Positions 1-7,158 of a stretch of DNA of 64,000 nucleotides are shown here, piece after piece. The stretch's first letter is position 1; every line of letters begins with the position of its first letter. The position numbers and the translations under genes were made by a program. Source of the DNA: Pannonibacter sp. XCT-53. Lineage in GTDB: Bacteria; Pseudomonadota; Alphaproteobacteria; Rhizobiales; Stappiaceae. The stretch spans positions 3,224,001-3,288,000 of the forward strand of contig NZ_JAABLQ010000001.1 in NCBI RefSeq assembly GCF_009915765.1. Reading direction: 5' to 3'. The notes under the pieces were generated by a model. That model was not told the origin of the DNA. It saw only the letters and a program-made list of their open reading frames with translations, and did no database searches.

Positions 1-802
1 GACGCTGATCGACAACATCGACCTGCTGGCGCGGCGTGATCTGGCGGCGCTGAAGCGCCTCTGCGGGGTCGATGACGAGGACCTTGCCGACATGATCGCC
101 GAGATCCGCGCGCTCGACCCGAAGCCGGGCCGTGCCTACGGCTCCGCGCTGGTGCAGCCGGTCGTGCCCGATGTGTTCGTGCGGCGCGCGGCGGACGGCG
201 GCTGGACGGTGGAGCTGAACAGCGACACCCTGCCGAGGGTCCTGGTCAACCAGACCTATTATGCCAGCATCACGCGCACGGCGCGCAACGACACCGAGCG
301 CAGCTATCTGACCGATTGCCTCCAGACCGCGAACTGGCTGGTCAAGAGCCTCGACCAGCGGGCCAAGACGATCCTCAAGGTCTCGACCGAGATCGTGCGC
401 CAGCAGGACGGCTTCCTCACCTACGGGATCGAGCATCTGCGACCGCTCAATCTCAAGACTGTGGCCGAGGCGGTCGGCATGCATGAATCGACGATCAGCC
501 GGGTCACGTCCAACAAGTACATGGCGACGCCGCGGGGCATCTTCGAGCTGAAGTACTTCTTCTCCTCCGCCATCGCGGCCACCGAGGGCGGTGATGCCCA
601 TTCGGCCGAGGCTGTCCGGCATCGGATCAAGCAGCTCATCGACGCCGAGTCCCCCGACGACATCCTGTCGGATGATACACTGGTGAAGATGCTGAAGGAC
701 GAAGGCATCGACATCGCCCGGCGCACCGTCGCCAAGTATCGCGAAGCCCTCCGCATTTCTTCCTCGGTGCAGCGACGCCGCGAAAAACGTGGAGGCCGGT
801 AA
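1..802 (+). CDS. rpoN: RNA polymerase sigma-54 factor RpoN, C-terminal part (truncated by window edge)
   Basis: Sigma-54 directs core RNA polymerase to -24/-12 promoters that need an enhancer-binding ATPase. Only the last 266 codons are present; the reading frame is open from base 2, so the gene starts outside the window. The visible part holds the core-binding and DNA-binding regions: a helix-turn-helix stretch (ESTISRVTSNKYMATPRG, near 487-540) and the family-defining RpoN box ARRTVAKYRE near the C-terminus (about 718-747). It is followed by hpf and ptsN in the same direction, the usual proteobacterial order, which supports the identification. The protein ends in a basic tail (QRRREKRGGR). 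Nothing looks broken in the visible part. Confidence 0.97.
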   Translation, partial: TLIDNIDLLARRDLAALKRLCGVDDEDLADMIAEIRALDPKPGRAYGSALVQPVVPDVFVRRAADGGWTVELNSDTLPRVLVNQTYYASITRTARNDTERSYLTDCLQTANWLVKSLDQRAKTILKVSTEIVRQQDGFLTYGIEHLRPLNLKTVAEAVGMHESTISRVTSNKYMATPRGIFELKYFFSSAIAATEGGDAHSAEAVRHRIKQLIDAESPDDILSDDTLVKMLKDEGIDIARRTVAKYREALRISSSVQRRREKRGGR

Positions 803-864
803 GCCGGCTTTAGCCTTAACACGGCGCAGCGACATTCTTTTCTGAAACAGCGACAAGGCGTTCC

Positions 865-874
865 TATATAATCA
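865..874 (+). promoter_or_regulatory. Candidate -10 element upstream of hpf
   Basis: A TATATAAT stretch at 865-872 contains a perfect TATAAT (867-872) in the otherwise GC-rich rpoN-hpf gap. The -35 position (about 844-849, TGAAAC-like) is poor, so this is a by-eye candidate for a separate hpf promoter. A small GGGGCACC/GGTGCCCC hairpin lies downstream at 1021-1037 in what would be the leader. Confidence 0.35.
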
Positions 875-1088
875 TTTGCGTAGGCAGCCGCTCCACATGG
901 CGGGTGGTGCCATGCCGCAGTGATTGACTTTCGGATGGGCGAAGCCTATAGCACCGCCCGCGAAACCGTTGGTCATGGGGTATGGCGCCGGAACGCCGAG
1001 TGGTTCATGCTGGTACGTCCGGGGCACCTGGTGCCCCGAGAGTCGGGCCACCGACTGCAATTCGGTCCATGAACAGGTAGAGGTCCCC

Positions 1089-1676
1089 ATGACATTGCGG
1101 ATTTCGGGAAAAAACGTCGACGTCGGATCGGCCATGCGCGACCACGTCAACGACCGGATAGCTGACGCCTTGTCGAAGTATTTCGACGGCGGCTTCAATG
1201 GCCACGTGACGGTGAGCCGGGAGGGATCCGGTTTTCGGACCGAGTGCTCGATCCATCTGGATACGGGCATCGTTCTTCAGGTGTCCGGCGAGGACCCCGA
1301 GCCGCGCGCGAGCTTCGACCGCGCTGCGGATCGCATCGAGAAGCGCCTGCGCCGCTACAAGCGCAAGCTGAAGGCTCACAATGGCGCGAACGGCGCCAGC
1401 CGCGACGTTTACGAGGCCGCCTCCTACGTGCTGGCCTCGCCCGAGGAGGAGGAAGAAGTGCCGGCGGATTTCAGTCCGCTGGTGATCGCCGAGACCTCGG
1501 CCAGGATCAAGACGCTCACCGTCGGCATGGCCGTCATGGAGCTGGACCTGTCCGAAGCACCGGTTGTGGTGTTCAAGAACGCTGCCAATGGCGGCGTCAA
1601 CGTGGTGTACCGGCGCCCGGACGGCAACATTGGTTGGATCGATCCGGCACTGGTTGGACAGAAGACAGTCAGCTAG
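1089..1676 (+). CDS. hpf: Ribosome hibernation promoting factor, long form
   Basis: Long-form HPF dimerises 70S ribosomes into inactive 100S particles in starved cells. The 195-residue product has the N-terminal S30AE/RaiA domain (about 1-96, beginning MTLRISGKNVDVG, with the basic helix DRIEKRLRRYKRKLKAH) and a C-terminal dimerisation domain (about 130-190, ending in GNIGWIDPALVG). A start 55 codons upstream is open but has no family similarity. ATG 1089 is chosen because homologues start here and a purine-rich AGGTAGAGG precedes it. It lies between rpoN and ptsN as in many proteobacteria, which links it to nitrogen and stationary-phase control. Confidence 0.94.
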   Translation: MTLRISGKNVDVGSAMRDHVNDRIADALSKYFDGGFNGHVTVSREGSGFRTECSIHLDTGIVLQVSGEDPEPRASFDRAADRIEKRLRRYKRKLKAHNGANGASRDVYEAASYVLASPEEEEEVPADFSPLVIAETSARIKTLTVGMAVMELDLSEAPVVVFKNAANGGVNVVYRRPDGNIGWIDPALVGQKTVS

Positions 1677-1755
1677 GCTGACCTCTTCCCGACAGCGACG
1701 GGTTCTGGCAGCTTAAGGCCGCCGGAACCCGGTTCGGGAGCAACGGAAAAAGAAG

Positions 1756-2223
1756 ATGGATCTGAGCGATCTGATTAAGCGGGACGCGGTCGTCGTCGGG
1801 CTGAAGGCCAACAGCAAGAAGCAGGCGATCCAGGAGCTGGCGGCCAAGGCTGCCGAACTGACCGGCCTCACCGAGCGGGAAGTCTTCGACACGCTGCTGC
1901 AGCGCGAAAGGCTGGGCTCCACCGGCGTCGGCCATGGCGTCGCCATCCCGCATGGCAAGCTGATCAAGCTCACCCGTCTCGTCGGCGTCTTTGCCCGCAT
2001 GGACAAGCCGATCGATTTCGATTCGCTCGACGACCAGCCGGTCGACCTGATCTTCCTGCTGCTGGCGCCGGAAGGCGCCGGCGCTGACCACCTCAAGGCC
2101 CTCGCCCGCATTGCCCGCCAGCTGCGCGACCCGAAGATTGCGGCGGGCCTGCGCTCCGCGGAAGATGCGGAGGCAGCCTTTGCCCTGCTCACCCAGCCGC
2201 TGGCGTCGTCCAACGCCGCCTGA
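1756..2223 (+). CDS. ptsN: PTS IIA-like nitrogen regulatory protein EIIA-Ntr
   Basis: EIIA-Ntr accepts phosphate from HPr/NPr in the nitrogen PTS and regulates metabolism and potassium transport rather than carrying sugar. The 155-residue protein matches family length. The phosphoacceptor histidine is His66 in GVGHGVAIPHGK. The start ATG 1756 is preceded by AAAAAGAAG. HPr, an EIIA-Man protein and a short HprK are encoded about 23 kb away in this window, but no EI-Ntr (ptsP) is here. A strong terminator follows at 2306. Confidence 0.96.
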   Translation: MDLSDLIKRDAVVVGLKANSKKQAIQELAAKAAELTGLTEREVFDTLLQRERLGSTGVGHGVAIPHGKLIKLTRLVGVFARMDKPIDFDSLDDQPVDLIFLLLAPEGAGADHLKALARIARQLRDPKIAAGLRSAEDAEAAFALLTQPLASSNAA

Positions 2224-2305
2224 CCGGCCGGGGCGCTCCCCCGCGCCCGGCGCGACACGCCGGATGCCGCGGCTCCAAACCGTCGAGAGCCACCACCTGC
2301 AGTGA

Positions 2306-2327
2306 CCCCGCCACCGGCGGGGTTTTT
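2306..2327 (+). terminator. Rho-independent terminator after ptsN
   Basis: A perfect 7-base-pair stem CCCCGCC/GGCGGGG with loop ACC (2306-2322) is followed by five T (2323-2327). It ends the rpoN-hpf-ptsN unit and also argues against any upstream start for the next gene inside this hairpin. Confidence 0.85.
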
Positions 2328-2339
2328 CATGGCCGCTCG

Positions 2340-2387
2340 GGCCAGTCGTCAGGCCAGTCAAAAGGCCAGTCCGCAGGCCGCAAGACC
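2340..2387. repeat. Degenerate 12-base tandem array (array A)
   Basis: Four consecutive 12-base units: GGCCAGTCGTCA, GGCCAGTCAAAA, GGCCAGTCCGCA and the more diverged GGCCGCAAGACC. They lie between the ptsN terminator and the glycosyltransferase start, outside coding sequence. Similar short-period arrays with other unit sequences occur at four more intergenic places in this window. Confidence 0.7.
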
Positions 2388-2469
2388 GGCGTCCGGCCCA
2401 ACGGGCTTTACCTTCCGGCCCGCGTCGTGGAGAGTGCGGCCCTGCCTGCCTTCTCTCCGGGATCCTGCC

Positions 2470-3540
2470 GTGACCAGCTCTCCGTCCTCCGCCCAGCCCA
2501 AGCTCTGGTTCGCCTATGCCGGCGACATCGACACGCCGACCGGCGGTTACGGCTATGACCGCAAGATCATCGCCGGGCTCCGGGACCTCGGCTGGTCGGT
2601 GGAGCTGCTGCCGCTCGGCGACGACTATCCCTTTCCCGCCGGTCCGGTGCTGGAGGAGGCCGTGCGCCGGCTGTCCGGGCTGCCGAACGGCGCGCGCGTC
2701 GTCGTCGACGGACTGGCCTATGCCCGGCTCGCCGCTGCGGCGGGCCGGCTTGCGGCCCGGCTCGATCTGACAGCGCTCGTGCATCACCCGCTGTGCCTTG
2801 AACATGGCCTGACCCCGGCCGAAGCCGACCTGCTCAAGACGGAGGAAGGCGAGGCCCTCGCCCATGCGGCGCGGGTGATCGTCACCAGCCCGGCGACGGC
2901 GGAGCTGGTCACGACCCTGTTCGGCATTGCTCCGGAGCGCATCGGCGTCGTGGAGCCGGGCACGGATCCGGCCACACCGGCCGCAGGCAGCGGCGGCCCC
3001 GGCGTCTCGCTGCTGTCGGTCGGGTCCGTGCTGCCGCGCAAGGGTCACGATCTTGTGATCGAGGCGCTGGCCCGGCTCGACCGGCGGGACTGGACGCTGA
3101 CGATCGCCGGAGGCCTGCGCGACACGGCCTGCGCCGAGGCACTGCGCGCGCAGATCGCGGCGCGCGGCCTGACGGATCAGGTCCGGGTCGCCGGCGCAAT
3201 GGACAGTGCGACCCTCGAGGCGGCCTATGCCCGCGCGGACCTGTTCGTTCTGGCCAGCCGCTACGAGGGGTTCGGCATGGCCTTTGCCGAAGCTCTGGCG
3301 CATGGCCTTCCGGTCATCGGCAGCGGCGGCGATGCGGTGCGCAAGACATTCTCGCTCGGCGGGGCACTCTACATCGAGCCGGATGATGTGGAATCGCTGG
3401 CGGCGGCGCTGAACCACCTGCTGTCGGATCCTGCTGCACGCTCCGCGCTCAGGAATGACGCATTGGCGGCGGCAAAACTCTTGCCGGACTGGTCCGGTGC
3501 CGCGCAGAGTTTTGCGGACTACGTCATTTCACGTAGATGA
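2470..3540 (+). CDS. Glycosyltransferase, GT-B fold, family 1/4 type
   Basis: Predicted sugar-nucleotide-dependent retaining glycosyltransferase of 356 residues. The C-terminal half has GSVLPRKGHDLVIEAL followed by SRYEGFGMAFAEALAHGLPVIG (about residues 260-280), the EX7E nucleotide-sugar motif of GT4 enzymes. The N-terminal half begins KLWFAYAGDIDTPTGGYGYD, with the Gly-rich acceptor-side loop. GTG 2470 is preferred because the earlier in-frame ATG overlaps the ptsN terminator and would translate a repeat array. No signal peptide or membrane segment is evident, so it is probably cytoplasmic. It lies just upstream of the carrier-protein operon and may supply or modify that pathway's sugar; this link is inferred from position only, and donor and acceptor are unknown. 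Confidence 0.85.
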   Translation: MTSSPSSAQPKLWFAYAGDIDTPTGGYGYDRKIIAGLRDLGWSVELLPLGDDYPFPAGPVLEEAVRRLSGLPNGARVVVDGLAYARLAAAAGRLAARLDLTALVHHPLCLEHGLTPAEADLLKTEEGEALAHAARVIVTSPATAELVTTLFGIAPERIGVVEPGTDPATPAAGSGGPGVSLLSVGSVLPRKGHDLVIEALARLDRRDWTLTIAGGLRDTACAEALRAQIAARGLTDQVRVAGAMDSATLEAAYARADLFVLASRYEGFGMAFAEALAHGLPVIGSGGDAVRKTFSLGGALYIEPDDVESLAAALNHLLSDPAARSALRNDALAAAKLLPDWSGAAQSFADYVISRR

Positions 3541-3789
3541 CGTTTCAATAACGCGCCGGCATTCGATCCGGGAATTCAATAATCGCGAAATCGTTCTTTT
3601 CCGGCTCGGTCACAGCGAAGGATCTGAAGCTTAATTTTTTGTAAATTTGTTTCCACCCGGTTTAACTTTATTGTAAAATTTACCATGCGCTTTAAGCGAG
3701 GGTTATTTAACCTGCTCTAGAAATGGCACACGGGATGAGCACCCCTGGCGCGCAGGGTGCGTTTATTGATTGCTGAGGGAACATTACAG
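3541..3789 (+). promoter_or_regulatory. A/T-rich leader upstream of the carrier-protein operon
   Basis: This 249-base gap stands out from its GC-rich surroundings, with runs such as AATTTTTTGTAAATTTG and TTTAACTTTATTG and the palindrome GTAAAATTTAC at 3673-3683. A partly similar GTAAATTTG half-site lies about 30 bases upstream. A promoter for the downstream operon is expected here. The sequence would also suit an A/T-seeking silencer such as MucR/Ros, but this is inference. No gene is seen. Confidence 0.45.
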
Positions 3790-4038
3790 ATGGTCACCAG
3801 GATCCGCGAACTTCTCGCCAAGCATGGCGCCCTGCCTGTTTCCGTCGAGACGCTGTCCGACACCGCCGACCTATACGAAGCCGGACTGTCGTCCTTTGCC
3901 TCCGTCCAGCTGATGCTGGCGCTCGAGGACGCGTTCAACGTCGAGTTTCCGGAACATCTGCTCAACCGCAAGTCCTTTGCCTCGATCGCGGCGATCCGGG
4001 ATGCAGTGGCCTCGCTGACCGGCGAAGCGGTGGCATGA
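3790..4038 (+). CDS. Acyl-carrier-protein-like carrier for an activated amino acid
   Basis: An 82-residue stand-alone phosphopantetheine carrier. The canonical DSL site is replaced by GLSSFASVQL; alignment to DSLD puts the 4'-phosphopantetheine on Ser35. Three helices and the acidic helix (LALEDAFNVEFPE) are typical of ACPs, and the A/G-L-S/T-S-F-A-S-V pattern is typical of the carrier proteins that partner seryl-tRNA-synthetase-like ligases. A GTG 11 codons upstream is open, but ATG 3790 has GAGGGA at workable distance and gives the usual ACP start. It overlaps the next gene by four bases (ATGA). The ligase at 5223 is the expected loading enzyme. Confidence 0.88.
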   Translation: MVTRIRELLAKHGALPVSVETLSDTADLYEAGLSSFASVQLMLALEDAFNVEFPEHLLNRKSFASIAAIRDAVASLTGEAVA

Positions 4039-5219
4039 TGAACGAGGTGGCCAGGGCCAAGGCGCTCAGCCTGACCGAGCGCGCCCGCCGGGCCGCGGCC
4101 GTGGCCGCCGCCCATGCCGACGATGTCGATGCCGCCGGGCGCTTCCCGCGCGAGGCCGTCGACGCGATGAAGGCCGAGCGGCTGCTCGGCATCCAGGTTC
4201 CGGCCTACCTCGGCGGCGAAGGCGCGAGCACGGCGGAGATCGCGGAAGTCTGCAGCATCCTCGGCCAGGCCTGCTCGGCTTCAGCCATGGTCTTTGCCAT
4301 GCACCAGATCAAGGCGTCGAGCCTCGTGTCGCATGGCGAGGGTGCTCCCTGGCACGAGGGCTACATGCGCCGCATGGCGGCCGACCAGCTCCTGCTCGCC
4401 TCGGCGACCACCGAGGGCGGGATCGGCGGCAACCTGCGCAATTCCATCTGTGCCATCGAGGTCGACGGCGACATCTGCCGCCTGACGAAGGACGCGACGG
4501 TCATTTCCTACGCCACCGAGGCGGATGCGATCCTGATCACCTCCCGCGCCCGCGCCGACAGCGCCCCCTCGGACCAGGTGATGACCGTGTTCGAGAAAGG
4601 CCAGTACACGCTCGAGAAGACCCATCACTGGGATACGCTCGGCATGCGCGGGACCCGCTCGGACGGCTTCATCTTCAAGGGCGAGGCACCGGCGGAGCAG
4701 ATCCTGCCCAAGCCCTTCGCCGAGATCGCGGCCCAGTCGATGCTGGCCAATTCGCACATCCTGTGGAGCGGCGTCTGGTTCGGCATCGCCTCGGATGCCT
4801 TTGCCCGTGCCCAGGCCTTCGTCCGCGCTGCGGCGCGCAAGAGCCCGGGCAGCGTGCCGCCCGGCGCGCTGCGTCTGGCGGAAGCCTCCAACCTGCTGCA
4901 GCTGGTCAAGTCCAACATCCTGGCCGCCCTGCAGCAGTATGATGCCGCCCAGAAGGACGAGACGAAGCTGTCGTCGATGGGCTTTGCGGTGGCCATGAAC
5001 AACGTGAAGATCGCCTCGTCGCAGACGATCCTCGAGATCATCAACCACTGCCTGCTGATCTGCGGCATCATGGGCTACAAGAACGGCACGCCCTACAGCC
5101 TCGGCCGGCACCTGCGCGATGCGCATTCGGCGCAGCTGATGATCTCCAATGACCGCATTCTCGGCAATACTTCCACGATGCTGCTTGTGAACAAGCAGGA
5201 CACCAGCCTGTTGGGGTGA
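4035..5219 (+). CDS. Acyl-CoA-dehydrogenase-like flavoenzyme of the carrier-protein cluster
   Basis: A 394-residue member of the acyl-CoA dehydrogenase family, with the helical N-terminal domain, the middle beta domain (about ATTEGGIGGNLRNS to WDTLGMRGTRSDGF) and the C-terminal helical domain. In carrier-protein pathways such FAD enzymes oxidise the C-alpha/C-beta bond of a thioester-bound acyl or aminoacyl group. Start and stop overlap the carrier-protein gene (ATGA), so the two are probably translationally coupled, and the ligase follows after three bases. Inference: the substrate is an aminoacyl or N-modified aminoacyl thioester on the upstream carrier, not a fatty acyl-CoA. The catalytic base was not assigned. 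Confidence 0.85.
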   Translation: MMNEVARAKALSLTERARRAAAVAAAHADDVDAAGRFPREAVDAMKAERLLGIQVPAYLGGEGASTAEIAEVCSILGQACSASAMVFAMHQIKASSLVSHGEGAPWHEGYMRRMAADQLLLASATTEGGIGGNLRNSICAIEVDGDICRLTKDATVISYATEADAILITSRARADSAPSDQVMTVFEKGQYTLEKTHHWDTLGMRGTRSDGFIFKGEAPAEQILPKPFAEIAAQSMLANSHILWSGVWFGIASDAFARAQAFVRAAARKSPGSVPPGALRLAEASNLLQLVKSNILAALQQYDAAQKDETKLSSMGFAVAMNNVKIASSQTILEIINHCLLICGIMGYKNGTPYSLGRHLRDAHSAQLMISNDRILGNTSTMLLVNKQDTSLLG

Positions 5220-5222
5220 GAC

Positions 5223-6131
5223 ATGGACATGCAGACCTCCCTTCTCGACCGGCTGTTTGATGCAGGTCTCCTGATCGACACCGGCGTCGATGGCCTCTAC
5301 GGCCGTTCGGGCGCCTTCGAGGACGTGATCCAGCGCTTCGAGGGGCTGATCTCGGCCTTCGGCAGCAGCTCCCCGTCCGAAGTCATCCGCTTTCCTCCGG
5401 GCATGAACCGCAGCCATTTCGAGGGCTCGGGCTACATGAAGAGCTTCCCGCAGCTCGCCGGAACCGTGCATTCCTTCTGCGGCTGCGAGCTGGATCATGT
5501 GAACCTGCTGCAGTGCATGGCCGAGGGCAATGACTGGACCAAGGACCAGAAGGCGACGGACATCGTGCTGACGCCGGCGGCCTGCTATCCGCTCTATCCG
5601 ACCATTGCCAAGCGCGGCCCGCTGCCGGCAGGCGGCGGCCTGTTCGACCTGCAGTCCTACTGCTTCCGGCATGAGCCGTCGAAGGACCCGGCCCGCATGC
5701 AGCTGTTCCGCATGCGCGAGTACGTCCGCATGGGCACGCCGGACGAGGTGATGGCCTTCCGCCAGCAGTGGATGGAGCGCGGCCAGGAGCTGATCGCCGC
5801 CGTGCAGCTGCCGGTCGAGATCGACGTCGCCAACGATCCCTTCTTCGGCCGCGCCGGCAAGATGCTGGCCAACAACCAGCGCGACCAGGCCCTGAAGTTC
5901 GAGCTGCTCATTCCGGTCACCTCGACCGCGAAGAAGACGGCCTGCCTGTCCTTCAACTATCACCAGGACCATTTCGGCAAGACCTGGGGCCTCACCACGT
6001 CCGATGGCGCGGTGGCCCATACGGCCTGCGTCGGCTTCGGTCTGGAGCGGATCGCGCTGGCCCTGTTCGCGCATCATGGGCTGGACACGGCCGACTGGCC
6101 GGCCCCCGTCCGCAAGGCGCTCTGGGGCTGA
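5223..6131 (+). CDS. Amino acid:[carrier protein] ligase, seryl-tRNA-synthetase-like
   Basis: Class II aminoacyl-tRNA-synthetase homologue (302 residues) lacking the N-terminal tRNA-binding arm of SerRS. This family activates a small amino acid with ATP and transfers it to the phosphopantetheine of a carrier protein. Visible features: motif 2 region RHEPSKD...RMREYVRMG, motif 3 [11 protein letters not shown], and likely zinc ligands Cys121 (PAACYPLY), Glu166 (FRMREYV) and Cys269 (HTACVGF). Their spacing is the same as that of Cys131/Glu176/Cys279, which I recall for the characterised Bradyrhizobium enzyme; such zinc-dependent members use glycine or alanine. It is packed between the ACAD-like and DUF1839 genes. 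The specific amino acid cannot be read from sequence. Confidence 0.92.
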   Translation: MDMQTSLLDRLFDAGLLIDTGVDGLYGRSGAFEDVIQRFEGLISAFGSSSPSEVIRFPPGMNRSHFEGSGYMKSFPQLAGTVHSFCGCELDHVNLLQCMAEGNDWTKDQKATDIVLTPAACYPLYPTIAKRGPLPAGGGLFDLQSYCFRHEPSKDPARMQLFRMREYVRMGTPDEVMAFRQQWMERGQELIAAVQLPVEIDVANDPFFGRAGKMLANNQRDQALKFELLIPVTSTAKKTACLSFNYHQDHFGKTWGLTTSDGAVAHTACVGFGLERIALALFAHHGLDTADWPAPVRKALWG

Positions 6132-6132
6132 C

Positions 6133-7152
6133 ATGACGCGGGAGAAGGTGTTTCCGGCGCTTGATCCGCTGGCATATCAGCGCCACGGCCTGCACGATCT
6201 CGGCCGCGACTGGCCGGAAACCAACTGCTATCTCGACATCTGGATCGAGGTGCTGGCCGCGCTGGGGCAGCCGCCCGAGGCGGCGCTCGGCTTTGCGATC
6301 ACCCAGGATTTCGAGGGCGACCAGTTCACCTTCTTCAAGGTGCCGCTGGAAGACCTCGAGACCCTGTTCGGCATCCGCGTGACCGAGCTTGCCATCTTCG
6401 ACCGGGTCGAGGCCCATGTCGCGGCACAGATCGCGCGCGGCAACCTCTGCCTTGTCGAGATGGACAGCTTCTATCTCCCCGACACCCAGGGCACCGCCTA
6501 CCGCAAGGACCACGGCAAGACGACCGTCGCCATCAACCGGCTCGATGTCGACGGCCGGACGATGGACTATTTCCACAATCTCGGCCTGCACCGGCTGGAG
6601 GGCGAGGATTTCGACGGCATCTTCCACCGCACGGCGCCCGAGGGCGCGCTGCCGTTCCTGCCCTACACCGAGTTCGTGAAGTTCCCGGCCGCCCTGCCTG
6701 AGGCAGCCACGCTGGCGGGACGCGCCGTCGCCCTGCTCCGCCGGCATCTGGCGCGCGCGCCTGAGGCCAATCCGATTGCCGCCTTCGCCGCCGTGTTTCC
6801 GGCGCAGGTGGCCGAGATTGCCGAGCGGCCCTTCGGCTTCTTCCATCTCTACGCCTTCAACACGCTGCGTCAGTTCGGTGCGAATTTCGAGCTGTTCTCC
6901 GCCCATCTCGACTGGCTGGCGAAGCAGGACACGGCGCTGGATGCATCCGCGCTGGAACGGCTTGCCGCCGAGGCCCGGACCATTTCGGCAACCGCCAAGG
7001 TGGTGCAGTTCCAGCTCGCCCGGGCGGTGATGCGCAAGTCCTTCGACAAGCTGGCGCCCGCGCTGGTGCCGGCCATCGAGGCCTGGGACCGGCTGCACGA
7101 CGGCCTGACCGGGCTCCTGTCGCATCCGCCTGCCGCCGCAGCGGCGGAGTGA
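6133..7152 (+). CDS. DUF1839 family protein; possible cysteine-histidine aminoacyl transferase
   Basis: A 339-residue protein of the DUF1839 family, which accompanies carrier-protein ligases. Conserved-looking blocks are DLGRDWPETNCYLD (Cys32), EMDSFYLPDTQGTAYRKDHGKTT (Asp111, His127) and DYFHNLGLHRLEGEDF (Asp145, His148). The order Cys, D-x3-LP, His, Asp resembles BtrH-like acyltransferases and other papain-type folds, in which BtrH moves an aminoacyl group from an ACP to an aminoglycoside. Inference: DUF1839 may move the carrier-bound amino acid to a sugar or other acceptor. ATG 6133 lies one base after the ligase stop. Family membership is likely; the function is a hypothesis. Confidence 0.8.
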   Translation: MTREKVFPALDPLAYQRHGLHDLGRDWPETNCYLDIWIEVLAALGQPPEAALGFAITQDFEGDQFTFFKVPLEDLETLFGIRVTELAIFDRVEAHVAAQIARGNLCLVEMDSFYLPDTQGTAYRKDHGKTTVAINRLDVDGRTMDYFHNLGLHRLEGEDFDGIFHRTAPEGALPFLPYTEFVKFPAALPEAATLAGRAVALLRRHLARAPEANPIAAFAAVFPAQVAEIAERPFGFFHLYAFNTLRQFGANFELFSAHLDWLAKQDTALDASALERLAAEARTISATAKVVQFQLARAVMRKSFDKLAPALVPAIEAWDRLHDGLTGLLSHPPAAAAAE

Positions 7153-7158
7153 GACGGC

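Noticed and set aside
1021..1037. GGGGCACC/GGTGCCCC hairpin before hpf as a terminator
   Set aside because: No T run follows, and hpf lies directly downstream in the same direction; more likely an incidental leader structure.
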